NCBI RefSeq assembly: GCF_000177535.2
Contig: NC_015673.1
Span: 248,001-312,000, forward strand
Source of the DNA: Corynebacterium resistens DSM 45100
Lineage (GTDB): Bacteria; Actinomycetota; Actinomycetes; Mycobacteriales; Mycobacteriaceae
Reading direction: 5' to 3'
DNA length: 64,000 nt
In this document: piece by piece, positions 45,889 through 54,207 of the stretch
Layout of the letters: each line of letters opens with the position of its first letter
Position numbering within the stretch: the first letter of the stretch is position 1
Made by a program: the position numbers and the translations under genes
Notes under the pieces: generated by a model
The model's input: only the letters and a program-made list of their open reading frames with translations
Databases searched by the model: none
What the model was told of the DNA's origin: nothing

Positions 45889-46437
45889 CTACTCCCGATC
45901 GAATTCGTAGTACATAACTTTGCAATCGCCGGATTCGGCGAGACCCCGGTGCTGGTAGCCGATTCTTTCGTAAACATGCTCCGCGCGATCATTGCCGAAA
46001 TCTACAGCCAAGCTGATGCCCGGGGCGCCAGAGGTCTTCGCTAAGACCATTGCGCGTTCCATGAGTAACGAGCCCAAACCGGCACCTGGATGCCCGGGGG
46101 CAAGCGCTAAGGCGACCTCAGGGACGTCTTCACTTATGAAACCACTGCAGTGCTCGTCTTCGGTTCCGATACGGAACCAAGCTGCACCGATGTCCATGCC
46201 GTCTTTTTGAATGACGATTCCGCCTTGATCTTCTGTCCAGAGGCCGACGTAACGATGATTGTCGTCCTCGAACCCTTCGGGTAATTCGCGGTCCGCGTCG
46301 CCGAAAGTCTCAGCCTCGCGAAACATCTGCTCGATAAACGGACGGTCAGTTTCAGTGGGGCGGCGGAAGGTAATCAGAGATCCATCTCGGGCAGTGGTAG
46401 GGGAGAAAGGATCATTGAGGTCGGGTGAATCGGGCAT
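45889..46437 (-). CDS. GNAT family N-acetyltransferase
   Basis: A 182-residue GCN5-related acetyltransferase. The acetyl-CoA loop HPGAGLGSLLMERA (motif A, R/QxxGxG/A-like) and the C-terminal AEHVYERIGYQHRG are typical. GGAG four bases before MPDSPDLND sets the start. The substrate is unknown. It ends the well-conserved part of the chromosome before the IS3-family element. Confidence 0.88.
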   Translation of the reverse strand: MPDSPDLNDPFSPTTARDGSLITFRRPTETDRPFIEQMFREAETFGDADRELPEGFEDDNHRYVGLWTEDQGGIVIQKDGMDIGAAWFRIGTEDEHCSGFISEDVPEVALALAPGHPGAGLGSLLMERAMVLAKTSGAPGISLAVDFGNDRAEHVYERIGYQHRGLAESGDCKVMYYEFDRE

Positions 46438-46505
46438 GTACTCCAAAATAGCAAAACCCGGCCCTTAGAAATGAACTGGCCCCCGAAAGTTGGACTGGTT
46501 TAATT

Positions 46506-47394
46506 CTAGGCGGTTAGGGCTTCAAGGGTCTGATTCCGATATTGCATCGGGGTCAGGCCCTTGAGTCGTTGTTGGACGCGTTCGGTGTTGTACCACCCGA
46601 TGTACTCGTCGATCGCTTGGTTGAACTCTGCGACCGTGTCGAAGACTTCACCGTGGTACATCTCGGTTTTCAAGTGCCCGAAGAAGTTCTCCATGACCGC
46701 GTTGTCGTAACAGTTGGCTTTACGCGACATCGACTGAACACCACCGTTGTCACCGATCAGATCACGCCACGAGGCATGCTGGTACTGGAAACCTTGGTCA
46801 GTGTGCATCATCCACCCGGGTTCAGGCGCACTCGCCGCGATCGCCTTGGACAAAGAATCGGTGGTCAACGCTGTCGACGGTGATGTAGCCACGGTGTGGG
46901 CGACGATTGAGCGGTCGAACAGGTCCATCACCGGCGACAAATACACTTTGCGGCCTTGGACCCTGAACTCGGTGACGTCGCTGACAAAGACGGTGTTTGG
47001 CTGATCCGGGCTGAACGTTGCGGTCAAGTTTGTTGTCAGCGATGTGGCTGATCGTCCCGGTGTAGGAAACATAAGGTCTACGTTGGCGAATCTTGGCTCG
47101 CAGACCCATCTCACGCATGAGTTTGTAGACGAGTTTGTGGTTGACCACCCAGCCTTGGTTACGCAGGTCAAGTAGCACTCGTCGATAGCCGTAGCGATGC
47201 TTGTTACGTTCAAAACTTGCCCGGATCGCGTCTTTGAGCTCGGCGTGCTTATCTGGCTGGCCGAGGCGTTTCTGGTGGTAGAAGAACGTCGACCGTGGGA
47301 TACCTGCTGCCTCTAGGAGGTACTCCAAGCGGTGGTGCGTCTTGAGGATGACAATCGCCTGGACTTTTAGGCGCGTCCCTGATTCCTCAAGTCC
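46506..47394 (-). pseudogene. IS3-family transposase OrfB, frameshifted
   Basis: The DDE integrase part of the transposase. The first section (EYLLEAAGIPRSTFFYHQKRL, HIADNKLDRN) is read in one frame to about 47018, and the catalytic part (PDQPNTVFVSDVTEF, then the DDE core ending in WYNTERVQQRLKGLTPMQYR) continues in another. An extra G in AACGTTC explains it, so the element is probably inactive by itself. The orfA/orfB overlap near 47380 contains CCTAAAAG, a plausible programmed slip site. Confidence 0.85.
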
Positions 47395-47849
47395 CGCAAT
47401 TTTTTTAGATAAGCGTTTTCCGCTTCCAATCGCGCGATCCGGCGCCGCAGCTTCTCCTCTTCGGTCAGCGGCTTTGGCGCAGCCGAGCCTTTGGGTCTGC
47501 CCTTCGGCTTCGGTTTTAACGCCTCATCGCCACCTTTGCGCCATTCCCAGGACCAACTAGTGACGAGCTGGTCTGACGACAGGCCAAACTCACGCGCAAG
47601 ATCCATCTTTGTCTCGCCGGCAAGATAGCGTTGGACAACTTCCTTCTTGATCTCGAACGAGTACTGCTGCTTTGTCGGTTTCTCCACAAGACATAGCCTG
47701 CCATGCAGCTGAAACCGACGACAGAGCATACGGGCGGCATACTTGGAGACACCAAGGGCATTGGCAGCGGCTGTATAACCCATGCCTTGCTCAAATAGTT
47801 CAACCAACTGCTCGCGCTGATACTCACTCAGCGAACTTCGTGCTCTCAA
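47367..47849 (-). CDS. IS3-family OrfA helix-turn-helix protein
   Basis: A 160-residue DNA-binding subunit from a TTG start. Two helix-turn-helix units (YQREQLVELFEQGMGYTAAA and AREFGLSSDQLVTSW), a basic linker and a C-terminal leucine-zipper coil (EEEKLRRRIARLEAENAYLKKL). The two-HTH N-terminus is typical of the IS150 group. In an intact element OrfA is fused to OrfB by frameshifting. Confidence 0.88.
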   Translation of the reverse strand: MRARSSLSEYQREQLVELFEQGMGYTAAANALGVSKYAARMLCRRFQLHGRLCLVEKPTKQQYSFEIKKEVVQRYLAGETKMDLAREFGLSSDQLVTSWSWEWRKGGDEALKPKPKGRPKGSAAPKPLTEEEKLRRRIARLEAENAYLKKLRDLRNQGRA

Positions 47850-48100
47850 TGAAAACTACTCCCCACTAGTCGGTAACTGATTTCTCAGTCCAACTAATGG
47901 GGAGCAGTTCATTCACCGAAGGGGTTTCTTTTTGCCTATAGCGACGATTATGACACTACGGAACGAACCCCCAGCTCAACCCTTACAGTTGTCGGAAATA
48001 GGCCATTGGACGAACTGATGTTCATCCACGGCCACCATAATCCCTTACTCATGCGTGTCATGCATATTCAGGCGATTACTCAAGGCAGTACTGTGCAGAC

Positions 48101-48297
48101 ATGGACGATAAGACTCTCACCGTTCTCGAGCCCGCTTAACTAACGGGTAAAGCACGCTCCACCATCACGCGTAATATAAGAGCAGGTCAACTCCCAAATT
48201 CGCAGAAACGAGACGGTGGCGCCTACACAGTGCAGTTGCACGATCTCATTCAAGCTGGACTCGTAGATACAGTTCGTGCAAGCACGAATGCACAAGA
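48101..48297 (+). pseudogene. Remnant of a small HTH DNA-binding protein gene
   Basis: From ATG 48101 the frame reads MDDKTLTVLEPA, a stop at 48137-48139, then LTGKARSTITRNIRAGQLP and on to VQLHDLIQAGLVD before losing meaning near 48297. This is the form of the HTH proteins of corynebacterial plasmids and mobile elements. The TAA stands where CAA (Gln) would be expected, so a single change could have killed the gene. Confidence 0.55.
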
Positions 48298-48702
48298 AAG
48301 TACGCCCTATTCGACGTTCTCAACACCCCGGAAGACAAGCGCCGGCGTGTGCCGGACTCTATGGCGAAATTCCCCTACGTCAACGGCTCCCTATTCGCCG
48401 AACCTATGCCAATGGAGCACTTAACCAACGACATGCGCGAAGCCCTGTTGGCAGCCAGCCGGCTCCACTGGACACGCATTAGCCCCGCGATCTTCGGTTC
48501 CATGTTCCAACTGGTGAAGTCGAAGGAGGCTCGCCGTGGTGACGGCGAGCACTACAACCCGCTAGCGATGGCACCAGAATTAAAGGCACACGACGCGCTG
48601 GATCGTGAAGTGGATAAAGCCTTTGGCGCGTCACGCAAACACACCACCGAGCGCCAGCGCCAAGAGCTGCTGTTCGAGAACTACGCCACACTAGCGTCCT
48701 AA
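48298..48702 (+). pseudogene. Internally deleted remnant of a type IIG-like DNA methyltransferase
   Basis: The 135 codons KYALFDVLNTPEDKR..FPYVNGSLFAEPMP..LHWTRISPAIFGSMFQ are the segment that precedes the methyltransferase domain of MmeI/BREX PglX-like enzymes. After RRGDGEHYNPLAM it jumps to KAHDALDREVDKAFG..ERQRQELLFENYATL, the C-terminal end of that family. The catalytic domain (NPPY and SAM motifs) is missing, so it is an in-frame deletion of about 600 or more codons. The frame overlaps the preceding remnant. It shows that a large restriction-modification gene once lay here. Confidence 0.7.
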
Positions 48703-48746
48703 CGGTGTAACACTAAAACGTTAGCGCCATAACGTGTTAACGTTAA
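48701..48746. repeat. Cluster of AACG inverted repeats
   Basis: Several overlapping palindromes: GTGTAACAC, AACGTT and TAACGTGTTAACGTTA, in 46 bp just after the methyltransferase remnant. It resembles an operator of a controller protein or a recombination site, without a match to a known one. Confidence 0.4.
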
Positions 48747-48789
48747 GCATCAATATGAAAACCGCTCGTGATCGTCAGCCAGATGGTAA

Positions 48790-49227
48790 ATGGGGGTACC
48801 AATTCCGTTTCTGATTCCTGCCCGCATAGCGAAAAAGGCATCTACATTCCTTTTAATTGGTGTTGTGGGAGCCTTATTTGACTATGGCACACGGACACTG
48901 CTGCTTCATTTAGGTATCCCAGCGTTCACAGCCCGTGGATGCAGTTATATTGTTGGAAGTGTAGTTGCTTATTATCTAAATAGTTTTTATACATTCGATG
49001 GAAATAGGTCAGCTTCGGAGAAGTTACGAGCAGCTGTTGTTTATTTATTTTGTTTTGCAGTGGCGGTAGTTTTTGATTTTACGGTAAGGAAGCTATATCC
49101 TGACGCTTCCCATATCTTGTTTATTTCTTGGTTTATTTCTCAGGCGGCCGCTACTCTGTGTAACTTCACACTACAAAACTTTTGGGTTTTTAGGTCAAGC
49201 GGGAATACAAGAATTAAGGAAAATTAG
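48790..49227 (+). CDS. GtrA-like membrane protein
   Basis: A 145-residue protein with four membrane helices (FLLIGVVGALFDYGTRTLLL, YIVGSVVAYYLNSFYTF, AVVYLFCFAVAVVFDF, ISWFISQAAATLCNF) ending in NFWVFRSSG, the pattern of the GtrA/DPMS flippase-like family that moves lipid-linked sugars. AT-rich compared with the core genes. It lies between the methyltransferase remnant and a low-confidence ORF, without envelope-sugar genes nearby. Confidence 0.82.
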   Translation: MGVPIPFLIPARIAKKASTFLLIGVVGALFDYGTRTLLLHLGIPAFTARGCSYIVGSVVAYYLNSFYTFDGNRSASEKLRAAVVYLFCFAVAVVFDFTVRKLYPDASHILFISWFISQAAATLCNFTLQNFWVFRSSGNTRIKEN

Positions 49228-49254
49228 GTATCTCAGTGGGGGTAAAATTAAAGA

Positions 49255-49500
49255 TTGAGAATTTTCGCAAGGACAGAGGGGGTGTGGAGGATGGTACTTA
49301 GTGTGCGTGATTTTCACTTCTATAAGAACCTGGCAAAGCGACCGTTGGTGACTTTGCCAGTTGGTTTATCTGGTTTGAGCGTCCCTGTTGCTCATACACA
49401 GGAAGCTCCAGCGCCGGTTAACAACTTGTCCGCAACGGGTTCAGTGCAGGGACTCTTGAAACTTTGTGGCAGCAAGAAAAGTACTGAAAGCGTCAATTAG
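49255..49500 (+). CDS. Possible small secreted protein
   Basis: An 81-codon frame from TTG, or 69 from ATG 49291, which has GGAGG directly before it. After a short basic stretch there is a weak hydrophobic segment (RPLVTLPVGLSGLSVPVA) and an Ala/Pro-rich end with SVQGLLKLCGS. It may be a degraded secreted protein. The following 49501-49685 holds nothing recognisable. Confidence 0.25.
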   Translation: MRIFARTEGVWRMVLSVRDFHFYKNLAKRPLVTLPVGLSGLSVPVAHTQEAPAPVNNLSATGSVQGLLKLCGSKKSTESVN

Positions 49501-49685
49501 CGTACACCCCAGGCGAACACTTTGTGAATCACAAGACTTCCTGTGTGGATGTGATCGATATATGGCGTGGTTCTGTGATCGCTCTGTGGCGTGCAGGCCC
49601 GACACCGCACCGAAAGCTGTCATCTTAAACGGGGTCGCGATATGTAGAGGGGCATGAGGTTTTGTATCCGATCGTGCCCTGCCCC

Positions 49686-50249
49686 TCACACAGCTTCAGG
49701 GTCGGGAGGGAACGCCACCGCTCTGATAGCTGCGACCGTCTGCTCCTGGGTCAGCGAGGAAACGTCAATGTCGGCAAACGCGCATCGGAGCCATGCCGCC
49801 TGTTGAAAGACTGGGAAGTTGTTCAGCCGCCATCGCAGAGCATCAGGCTCTTCGGTGTCTTCTTCTGCGCGGCGTCTATGTTCTATCGGGTCGATGTTCA
49901 GGACCACAGGCGTGAGTCGGATTGATGGATCAAGGCCTGAAGTAATCTCCGACCAGTAGCCCTCCACCGTCACGGTCTGGGGAACAACGATGATCATAGG
50001 GCTGTCTTCCGGCAACTCCCGGTGGACAGCGTTGAGCGTGGCAGCCACAAGCCTCCTCCACGCGGGCCACTCCTGCAAGTCGTGGATTGGCACCGCCGGC
50101 TGAAGAACAGGCCTTAAAAGAGCCCCAATCTCTTCAGGGTCCACGATCACCGCACCTGGAGCTTTCTGTGCCAACAACTTCGCTGCCGTTGTCTTGCCCG
50201 AACCGAACGCGCCGTTGATCCATATGACGTGTGGCTGAGTCTGCTGCAT
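49686..50249 (-). CDS. P-loop nucleotide-binding protein, TmrB-like
   Basis: A 187-residue AAA-type kinase-like protein. The P-loop WINGAFGSGKTTAAKLLA is followed by IVDPEEIGALLRP, as in TmrB, an ATP-binding protein linked with tunicamycin resistance. The GC content is clearly higher than in the neighbours at 48.7-49.5 kb and 52-57 kb. It diverges from a second P-loop gene across 164 bp that contains a repeated CCGTTGACC. Confidence 0.72.
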   Translation of the reverse strand: MQQTQPHVIWINGAFGSGKTTAAKLLAQKAPGAVIVDPEEIGALLRPVLQPAVPIHDLQEWPAWRRLVAATLNAVHRELPEDSPMIIVVPQTVTVEGYWSEITSGLDPSIRLTPVVLNIDPIEHRRRAEEDTEEPDALRWRLNNFPVFQQAAWLRCAFADIDVSSLTQEQTVAAIRAVAFPPDPEAV

Positions 50250-50413
50250 GCAGGCAATTTACCTTTCGCTACCTCGTCCTCACTCGAAGTGGCCTACTGC
50301 CACACACGCGACAAGGTCATGACATCACTAGGTAGAGAAACCGTTGACCAGCGCCTCGACGGTGAGCAAGCCGTTGACCGTCCTCCAGCCTCCGGACATG
50401 TCATCATGAGCTC

Positions 50414-50923
50414 ATGAACAGCCCGCACATGCTCCTGATCGGAGGACGGTCCGGCGTGGGAAAGTCCACCGTCGCCTTCGCCCTCCATGACCTACTGTCA
50501 GCACGCGGCGTCCAGCACGCCGTCATCGAGGGCGATGCGCTCGACCTCGCATACCCGGCACCGTGGGAACAACAGATGGCAGAGCGAAACCTCAAGGCCA
50601 TATGGAACAACTACGCCGCCGACGGGTATCGCCGACTGATCTACACCAACACCGTCAGTGTTCTGGAAGCAGACAAGCTAGCCCGGGCACTGGGGGAAGA
50701 TACCGAAGTAACTTCCGTGCTGCTGCAAGCATCCGACAAGACAACGGAAGAGAGACTAGGGCGCCGTGAACAACGCGACAGCCTGAGAGACCACGTCAAC
50801 AGGAGCGCACGAGCTGCCCGATTCCTCGACGCCCGATCTCCACGCGCCGCCCACCGGATCACCACCGACACCCTAGAGCCCGACGACATTGCCGAGGAGA
50901 TCATCCAGATCCTTGGATGGTGA
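50414..50923 (+). CDS. P-loop kinase-like protein
   Basis: A 169-residue protein with P-loop GGRSGVGKSTVA, the conserved EGDALDLAYP motif and a C-terminal arginine-rich lid (RREQRDSLRDHVNRSARAA). The fold is that of adenylylsulfate kinase/chloramphenicol phosphotransferase-like proteins; the target is unknown. Its pairing with a TmrB-like gene in a patch bounded by an IS6 element suggests an imported resistance or nucleotide-metabolism pair. Confidence 0.7.
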   Translation: MNSPHMLLIGGRSGVGKSTVAFALHDLLSARGVQHAVIEGDALDLAYPAPWEQQMAERNLKAIWNNYAADGYRRLIYTNTVSVLEADKLARALGEDTEVTSVLLQASDKTTEERLGRREQRDSLRDHVNRSARAARFLDARSPRAAHRITTDTLEPDDIAEEIIQILGW

Positions 50924-50959
50924 CCCCATACATCTCCGTCCGTAGAGAAAACATATAAA

Positions 50960-51796
50960 GGTGCTGTTGCAAAGTTGGGCCAGGGTCGAAAAGCCCAACC
51001 TCAAGACATTAGTTGTCCTTGCTCCGGGGTGCTTAAGCTGTCTCGAATATCCGGCTGACGATCACCGCGTCTGGGTTCGGGTGCCCGTAGGCAAACATCG
51101 TGCCCTGGCCTTTCCGTAATGAATGCATCGCTTCGATCCCTTTCAACGTCCGGTAGGTGGAAATTCGGTTTTTGAACGCTCCCTTCGACCCCAGGATTCT
51201 TTTAAGTCGGCCATGATCTCCCTCGAGAACGTTGTTCAGGTATTTCACCTGCCGGTGCTCCACCGTCTGAGGGCAGATTCCCTCCGCTTTCAGCTCGGAT
51301 ATTGCCTTGGCCAGAGCTGGTGCCTTGTCGGTGTTGATGATCCGCGGGGGCCCGGCTGTCGTATTCGATCGCAGCGTCTTGGCCAGGAAACGCTTGGCCG
51401 CCGCGACATTGCGCTTCGGAGAGAGATAAAAGTCCAGGGTCTGCCCACCGGCGGTAATCGCCCGGTAGAGATAGCACCACGTGCCGCCGACCCGGATATA
51501 GGTCTCATCCACCCGCCAGGAACTGGCCTGCCAGTCGGGTACCTGCCGGTCCCACCGAGTGTGCTTATCCAGCTCAGGGGCGTATTTCTGCACCCAGCGG
51601 TAGATCGTGGTGTGATCGACTGGCACACCCCGCTCGGTCATCATTTCTTCGAGATCGCGGTAGCTCACCCCGTAGCGGCAGTACCACCGCACCGCCCACA
51701 GGATGATGTCACGGGGAAATGCCGACCGGAGAAGATGCCCATGGCTGTGATTATTTCACGCCGGTCTTTCTACTGACCCAACTCTGCAACAGCAGC
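50960..51796. mobile_element. IS6-family insertion sequence
   Basis: 837 bp between 20-bp inverted repeats GGTGCTGTTGCAAAGTTGGG (50960-50979) and its near copy at 51777-51796 (18 of 20 matched). It holds one transposase gene. Flanking 8-mers (CATATAAA and AAATAAAA) are not a clear target duplication. IS6 elements often join unrelated resistance or toxin modules into cointegrates, fitting the region. Confidence 0.92.
51033..51742 (-). pseudogene. IS6-family transposase with an N-terminal frameshift
   Basis: A DDE transposase: KRNVAAAKRFLAKTLRS, HRQVKYLNNVLEGDHGRLKR and the catalytic residues in WRVDETYIRVGG are intact in a frame open from 51692. The expected start MGIFSGRHFP lies in another frame from ATG 51742, and the frame changes at TTCCCCGTGAC, where one missing C would restore FPRDIILWAVRWY. 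The 219-residue part alone retains the DDE core, but lacks the N-terminal HTH. Confidence 0.85.
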
Positions 51797-51983
51797 AAAT
51801 AAAAGCACATCGACAGGGCGTTTGGGGTGAGCATAACCTCAAATTGAACATAAATCAAGTCTGCGGGATCCATTAAGTCAATTAACTCGATATACGCTTA
51901 CGGGAAATGACCAATTGCTGACTCTCAAGATAGTGACATAAGCAATTAAGAGAGTAATGAACCATTTCCGAATGTGCGGGCAG

Positions 51984-52919
51984 CTATAATATTGAACGCG
52001 GAGGCTGCTTTAAATGACTTGATCTTCTCCATATCCTGAAGCGGGGACTATAGACATCGGAATTTGCTAAAATAACGACCCCAATCATTATGAAAGCAAA
52101 AGAAAAAATCCCGATAAAAAGCGCGATAAATAAATGGAAAATAACCGCGCAGATCAACGCTACCCGCCGTATTTGCACACTGCCGATGGCGATAGTTAAA
52201 GCCATTAGGAATTCAAATAGGATAGTTCCCCAGGTGAACGTTAGGGTGACAATAGGGAAACCAACAATGAAGTCAACAGGCTTAATCAACCAGCCGGACA
52301 CTCCGAACATCTCACTTTTCGTGATGTAATAAAATGCAGTACCTGTTTGCCATTCTTCTGGAAAAAGCTTGGCAACGGCTGCATTTAAGTAGATGTAGGC
52401 CACTTGGAACCGTAGCCCCCAAGCGGTTGCCAACCCAATTCCGATACGTACTCCCAAAGGGGAAGAACGAGGTTGGGCGAGATACCAGTGATTTCGTCTG
52501 TTATCGGCTAGGCTCAGAAATAGCAACGCTATCACAGCTGGGATAGCTACAAAATCGCCACCATCCGGAACGGTAATAAAATCCGTCAAGCAGAATGTGA
52601 TGTAAAGATGAATTACCGATATAAAGAATGGAAAGAAGCCTATTACAATAATGAAGAGAAGCCCCGCAAATAAGTAGCTAACTAGCTGTTCATTCCCCTC
52701 CATCAGGCAGTAAGCGTTAGCGGACTTTATCCCCTCGCACCTATTCTCCTCAGTTAAAACACTATCTGGAGAAAGTCTGCTGGCTGAGGTGAAAAGCAAG
52801 GTCGAGATCTGCGCAACTGCGATCATGCTTCGTCCGAGGCCTTGAAATGGACTCCAGTAACAAAGTGAGGTTACGGAAAGATTACGCAAACCCGATTTTT
52901 CCTCTTCTAGTATTAGCAT
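51984..52919 (-). CDS. sdpB: SdpB-like HTTM membrane protein
   Basis: A 311-residue protein with about seven to eight membrane helices of the HTTM/vitamin-K-carboxylase-like fold. Segments such as FQVAYIYLNAAVAKLFPEEW and GTAFYYITKSEMFG match the SdpB family, which with SdpA is needed to mature the SDP toxin. The ATG at 52919 overlaps the sdpA stop by 7 bp. It is the last gene of the operon. Confidence 0.85.
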   Translation of the reverse strand: MLILEEEKSGLRNLSVTSLCYWSPFQGLGRSMIAVAQISTLLFTSASRLSPDSVLTEENRCEGIKSANAYCLMEGNEQLVSYLFAGLLFIIVIGFFPFFISVIHLYITFCLTDFITVPDGGDFVAIPAVIALLFLSLADNRRNHWYLAQPRSSPLGVRIGIGLATAWGLRFQVAYIYLNAAVAKLFPEEWQTGTAFYYITKSEMFGVSGWLIKPVDFIVGFPIVTLTFTWGTILFEFLMALTIAIGSVQIRRVALICAVIFHLFIALFIGIFSFAFIMIGVVILANSDVYSPRFRIWRRSSHLKQPPRSIL

Positions 52920-53488
52920 TTAACAGCAACGTATTGGTATGACTCAGAGGTTCTCCGTTCATTTGAAAAGTCTCGATATGACCAAATGGTCGGCTTGGTG
53001 TGAAGGAGAATGAGATTTCCGCATATTGTTTTATCCTTTGAGGTGTTCTCTGCGACCATGCTTGTTTGACGGTTTTTTGCCTCTACCAGGCATTCGCTAA
53101 TGACTGGGGATTTGCATTCTTTCCACTCGTTCTGCTCGGCAATCTGCGCCATTTCAGGACCCTGGCTGCGTTGACTTCTTGATATACCGAAATGATTCGA
53201 TGGGGACGAGTTAGGGAAAGAGTCTGCTCTGGAAGTTTGTCCAGAGTCATCAACGATATACGCTCTGTATTCTCCGTCGAGTTGCGGTTTGACAAAAAAA
53301 CCCCATGCCTGGGGGAGAGATGAAGAGAAAAACGTTCTATACGTTCCTCCATCCCGTATGCTTAGTACGTTGCTCGGCATAGTGAAAAATATCCCAGTGA
53401 GTATCAATAAAGCTATTAGTATTGATGTGATGTAAAATGACAGGTAAAAGCGAAAGCGCAGTACTGCGCTTTCGCTTTTACCTGTCAT
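52913..53488 (-). CDS. sdpA: SdpA-like toxin maturation protein
   Basis: A 191-residue protein with one N-terminal membrane helix (SFYITSILIALLILTGIFF) and an outside domain. The SLPQAWGFFVK segment and the overall size are those of SdpA, a maturation factor of the SDP toxin. I chose the ATG at 53488 with AGGA about 9 bases upstream; a TTG six codons earlier is less likely. The start codon and the first 17 codons lie inside a perfect 58-bp palindrome. Several cysteines occur in the outside part. Confidence 0.85.
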   Translation of the reverse strand: MTGKSESAVLRFRFYLSFYITSILIALLILTGIFFTMPSNVLSIRDGGTYRTFFSSSLPQAWGFFVKPQLDGEYRAYIVDDSGQTSRADSFPNSSPSNHFGISRSQRSQGPEMAQIAEQNEWKECKSPVISECLVEAKNRQTSMVAENTSKDKTICGNLILLHTKPTIWSYRDFSNERRTSESYQYVAVKC

Positions 53489-53491
53489 TTT
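53434..53491. repeat. Perfect 58-bp palindrome at the sdpC-sdpA boundary
   Basis: Two 29-base arms (53434-53462 and 53463-53491) pair without any mismatch or loop. The right end enters a run of T bases on the plus strand, and on the minus strand the arm ends in TTTT. It contains the sdpA start codon and its first codons, 8 bases after the sdpC stop. It would form an extremely stable RNA hairpin that could both attenuate transcription and hide the start codon. Confidence 0.95.
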
Positions 53492-53498
53492 TTTATTC

Positions 53499-54188
53499 CT
53501 AGGCAAAGGCTCTCGCTAGTCTTGCTGTGATTTCCTGACGCTCAAAATCGGTCATCGCATTAGGGTTAGCTTCATCGTCTTCTAGGTATACCGCGAGCGT
53601 TACGACGGCTCCGGCAGCGAGTGCCATCGTGGCCACAGCAACGTTTGCATAGAGTAATCCGTTGGCGAGTACGACAACTAGTGCTGCACCACAAGCAGTT
53701 TTTCCGCAGAATCCATAGGGAGTTACTACTTTTTTATTTTCCAAGTTGACTAGGCGGTCGCTCTGCTTAAGGTATCGCACGAAATCATCTGAAAAGCGCT
53801 TCAATCCGGTTTTTACTTTGCGGGGATTGTTTGAAGTTAGCGATTGTCTAATCGTGGGGTATTCTTTGCTATATTTGAGATATTCAGAAATTACTGTGTC
53901 CAGTGCCGAATTATCTGTATGTGGCTTCTGGGGATCAAAATTCATTGCCTTGAGCAAATCTGGGTTTTCTTCAGCAATCGGACCTTGCCCTGCGAGCAGG
54001 AAGTAAAGGAGGTCTTTGTCGGAGCGTTTTGCGATAGTGTCCGACTTACTTGCAATGTGAGAGGTGGGTTCTTGTTGACCCCCTAGGGCGCCGGCGGCTG
54101 TTGCGGTCGTAGCTCCCGTCGCTAATGCTACAGATATAGTAGTTGCGCAGAAAGCCTTAAACCATTTAGTGCTTCTGTTTTTATTCAT
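53499..54188 (-). CDS. sdpC: SdpC-like SDP toxin precursor
   Basis: A 229-residue precursor with signal peptide (MNKNRSTKWFKAFCATTISV to about residue 30) and the family-typical LLYFLLAGQGPIAEENP near residue 60. Two Cys close together (Cys161 and Cys166, FCGKTACGA) are followed by a long hydrophobic segment (ALVVVLANGLLYANVAVATM), just as in the B. subtilis SdpC toxin, where the Cys pair forms a disulfide and SDP is cut out from this part. The ATG at 54188 has no strong ribosome site. The order SdpI, SdpC, SdpA, SdpB differs from Bacillus sdpABC. Confidence 0.88.
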   Translation of the reverse strand: MNKNRSTKWFKAFCATTISVALATGATTATAAGALGGQQEPTSHIASKSDTIAKRSDKDLLYFLLAGQGPIAEENPDLLKAMNFDPQKPHTDNSALDTVISEYLKYSKEYPTIRQSLTSNNPRKVKTGLKRFSDDFVRYLKQSDRLVNLENKKVVTPYGFCGKTACGAALVVVLANGLLYANVAVATMALAAGAVVTLAVYLEDDEANPNAMTDFERQEITARLARAFA

Positions 54189-54207
54189 ATTTAGGAGTTC
54201 TTTTCTC

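Larger units (their letters stand above)
46472..47911. mobile_element. IS3-family insertion sequence
   Basis: About 1440 bp bounded by imperfect 26-bp inverted repeats starting TGAACTG and ending TTGGACTG (46472-46497 and 47886-47911). It carries orfA and orfB in the usual overlapping arrangement. I see no target-site duplication (AAA left, TTC right), so it may be old or one flank was rearranged. Confidence 0.9.
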
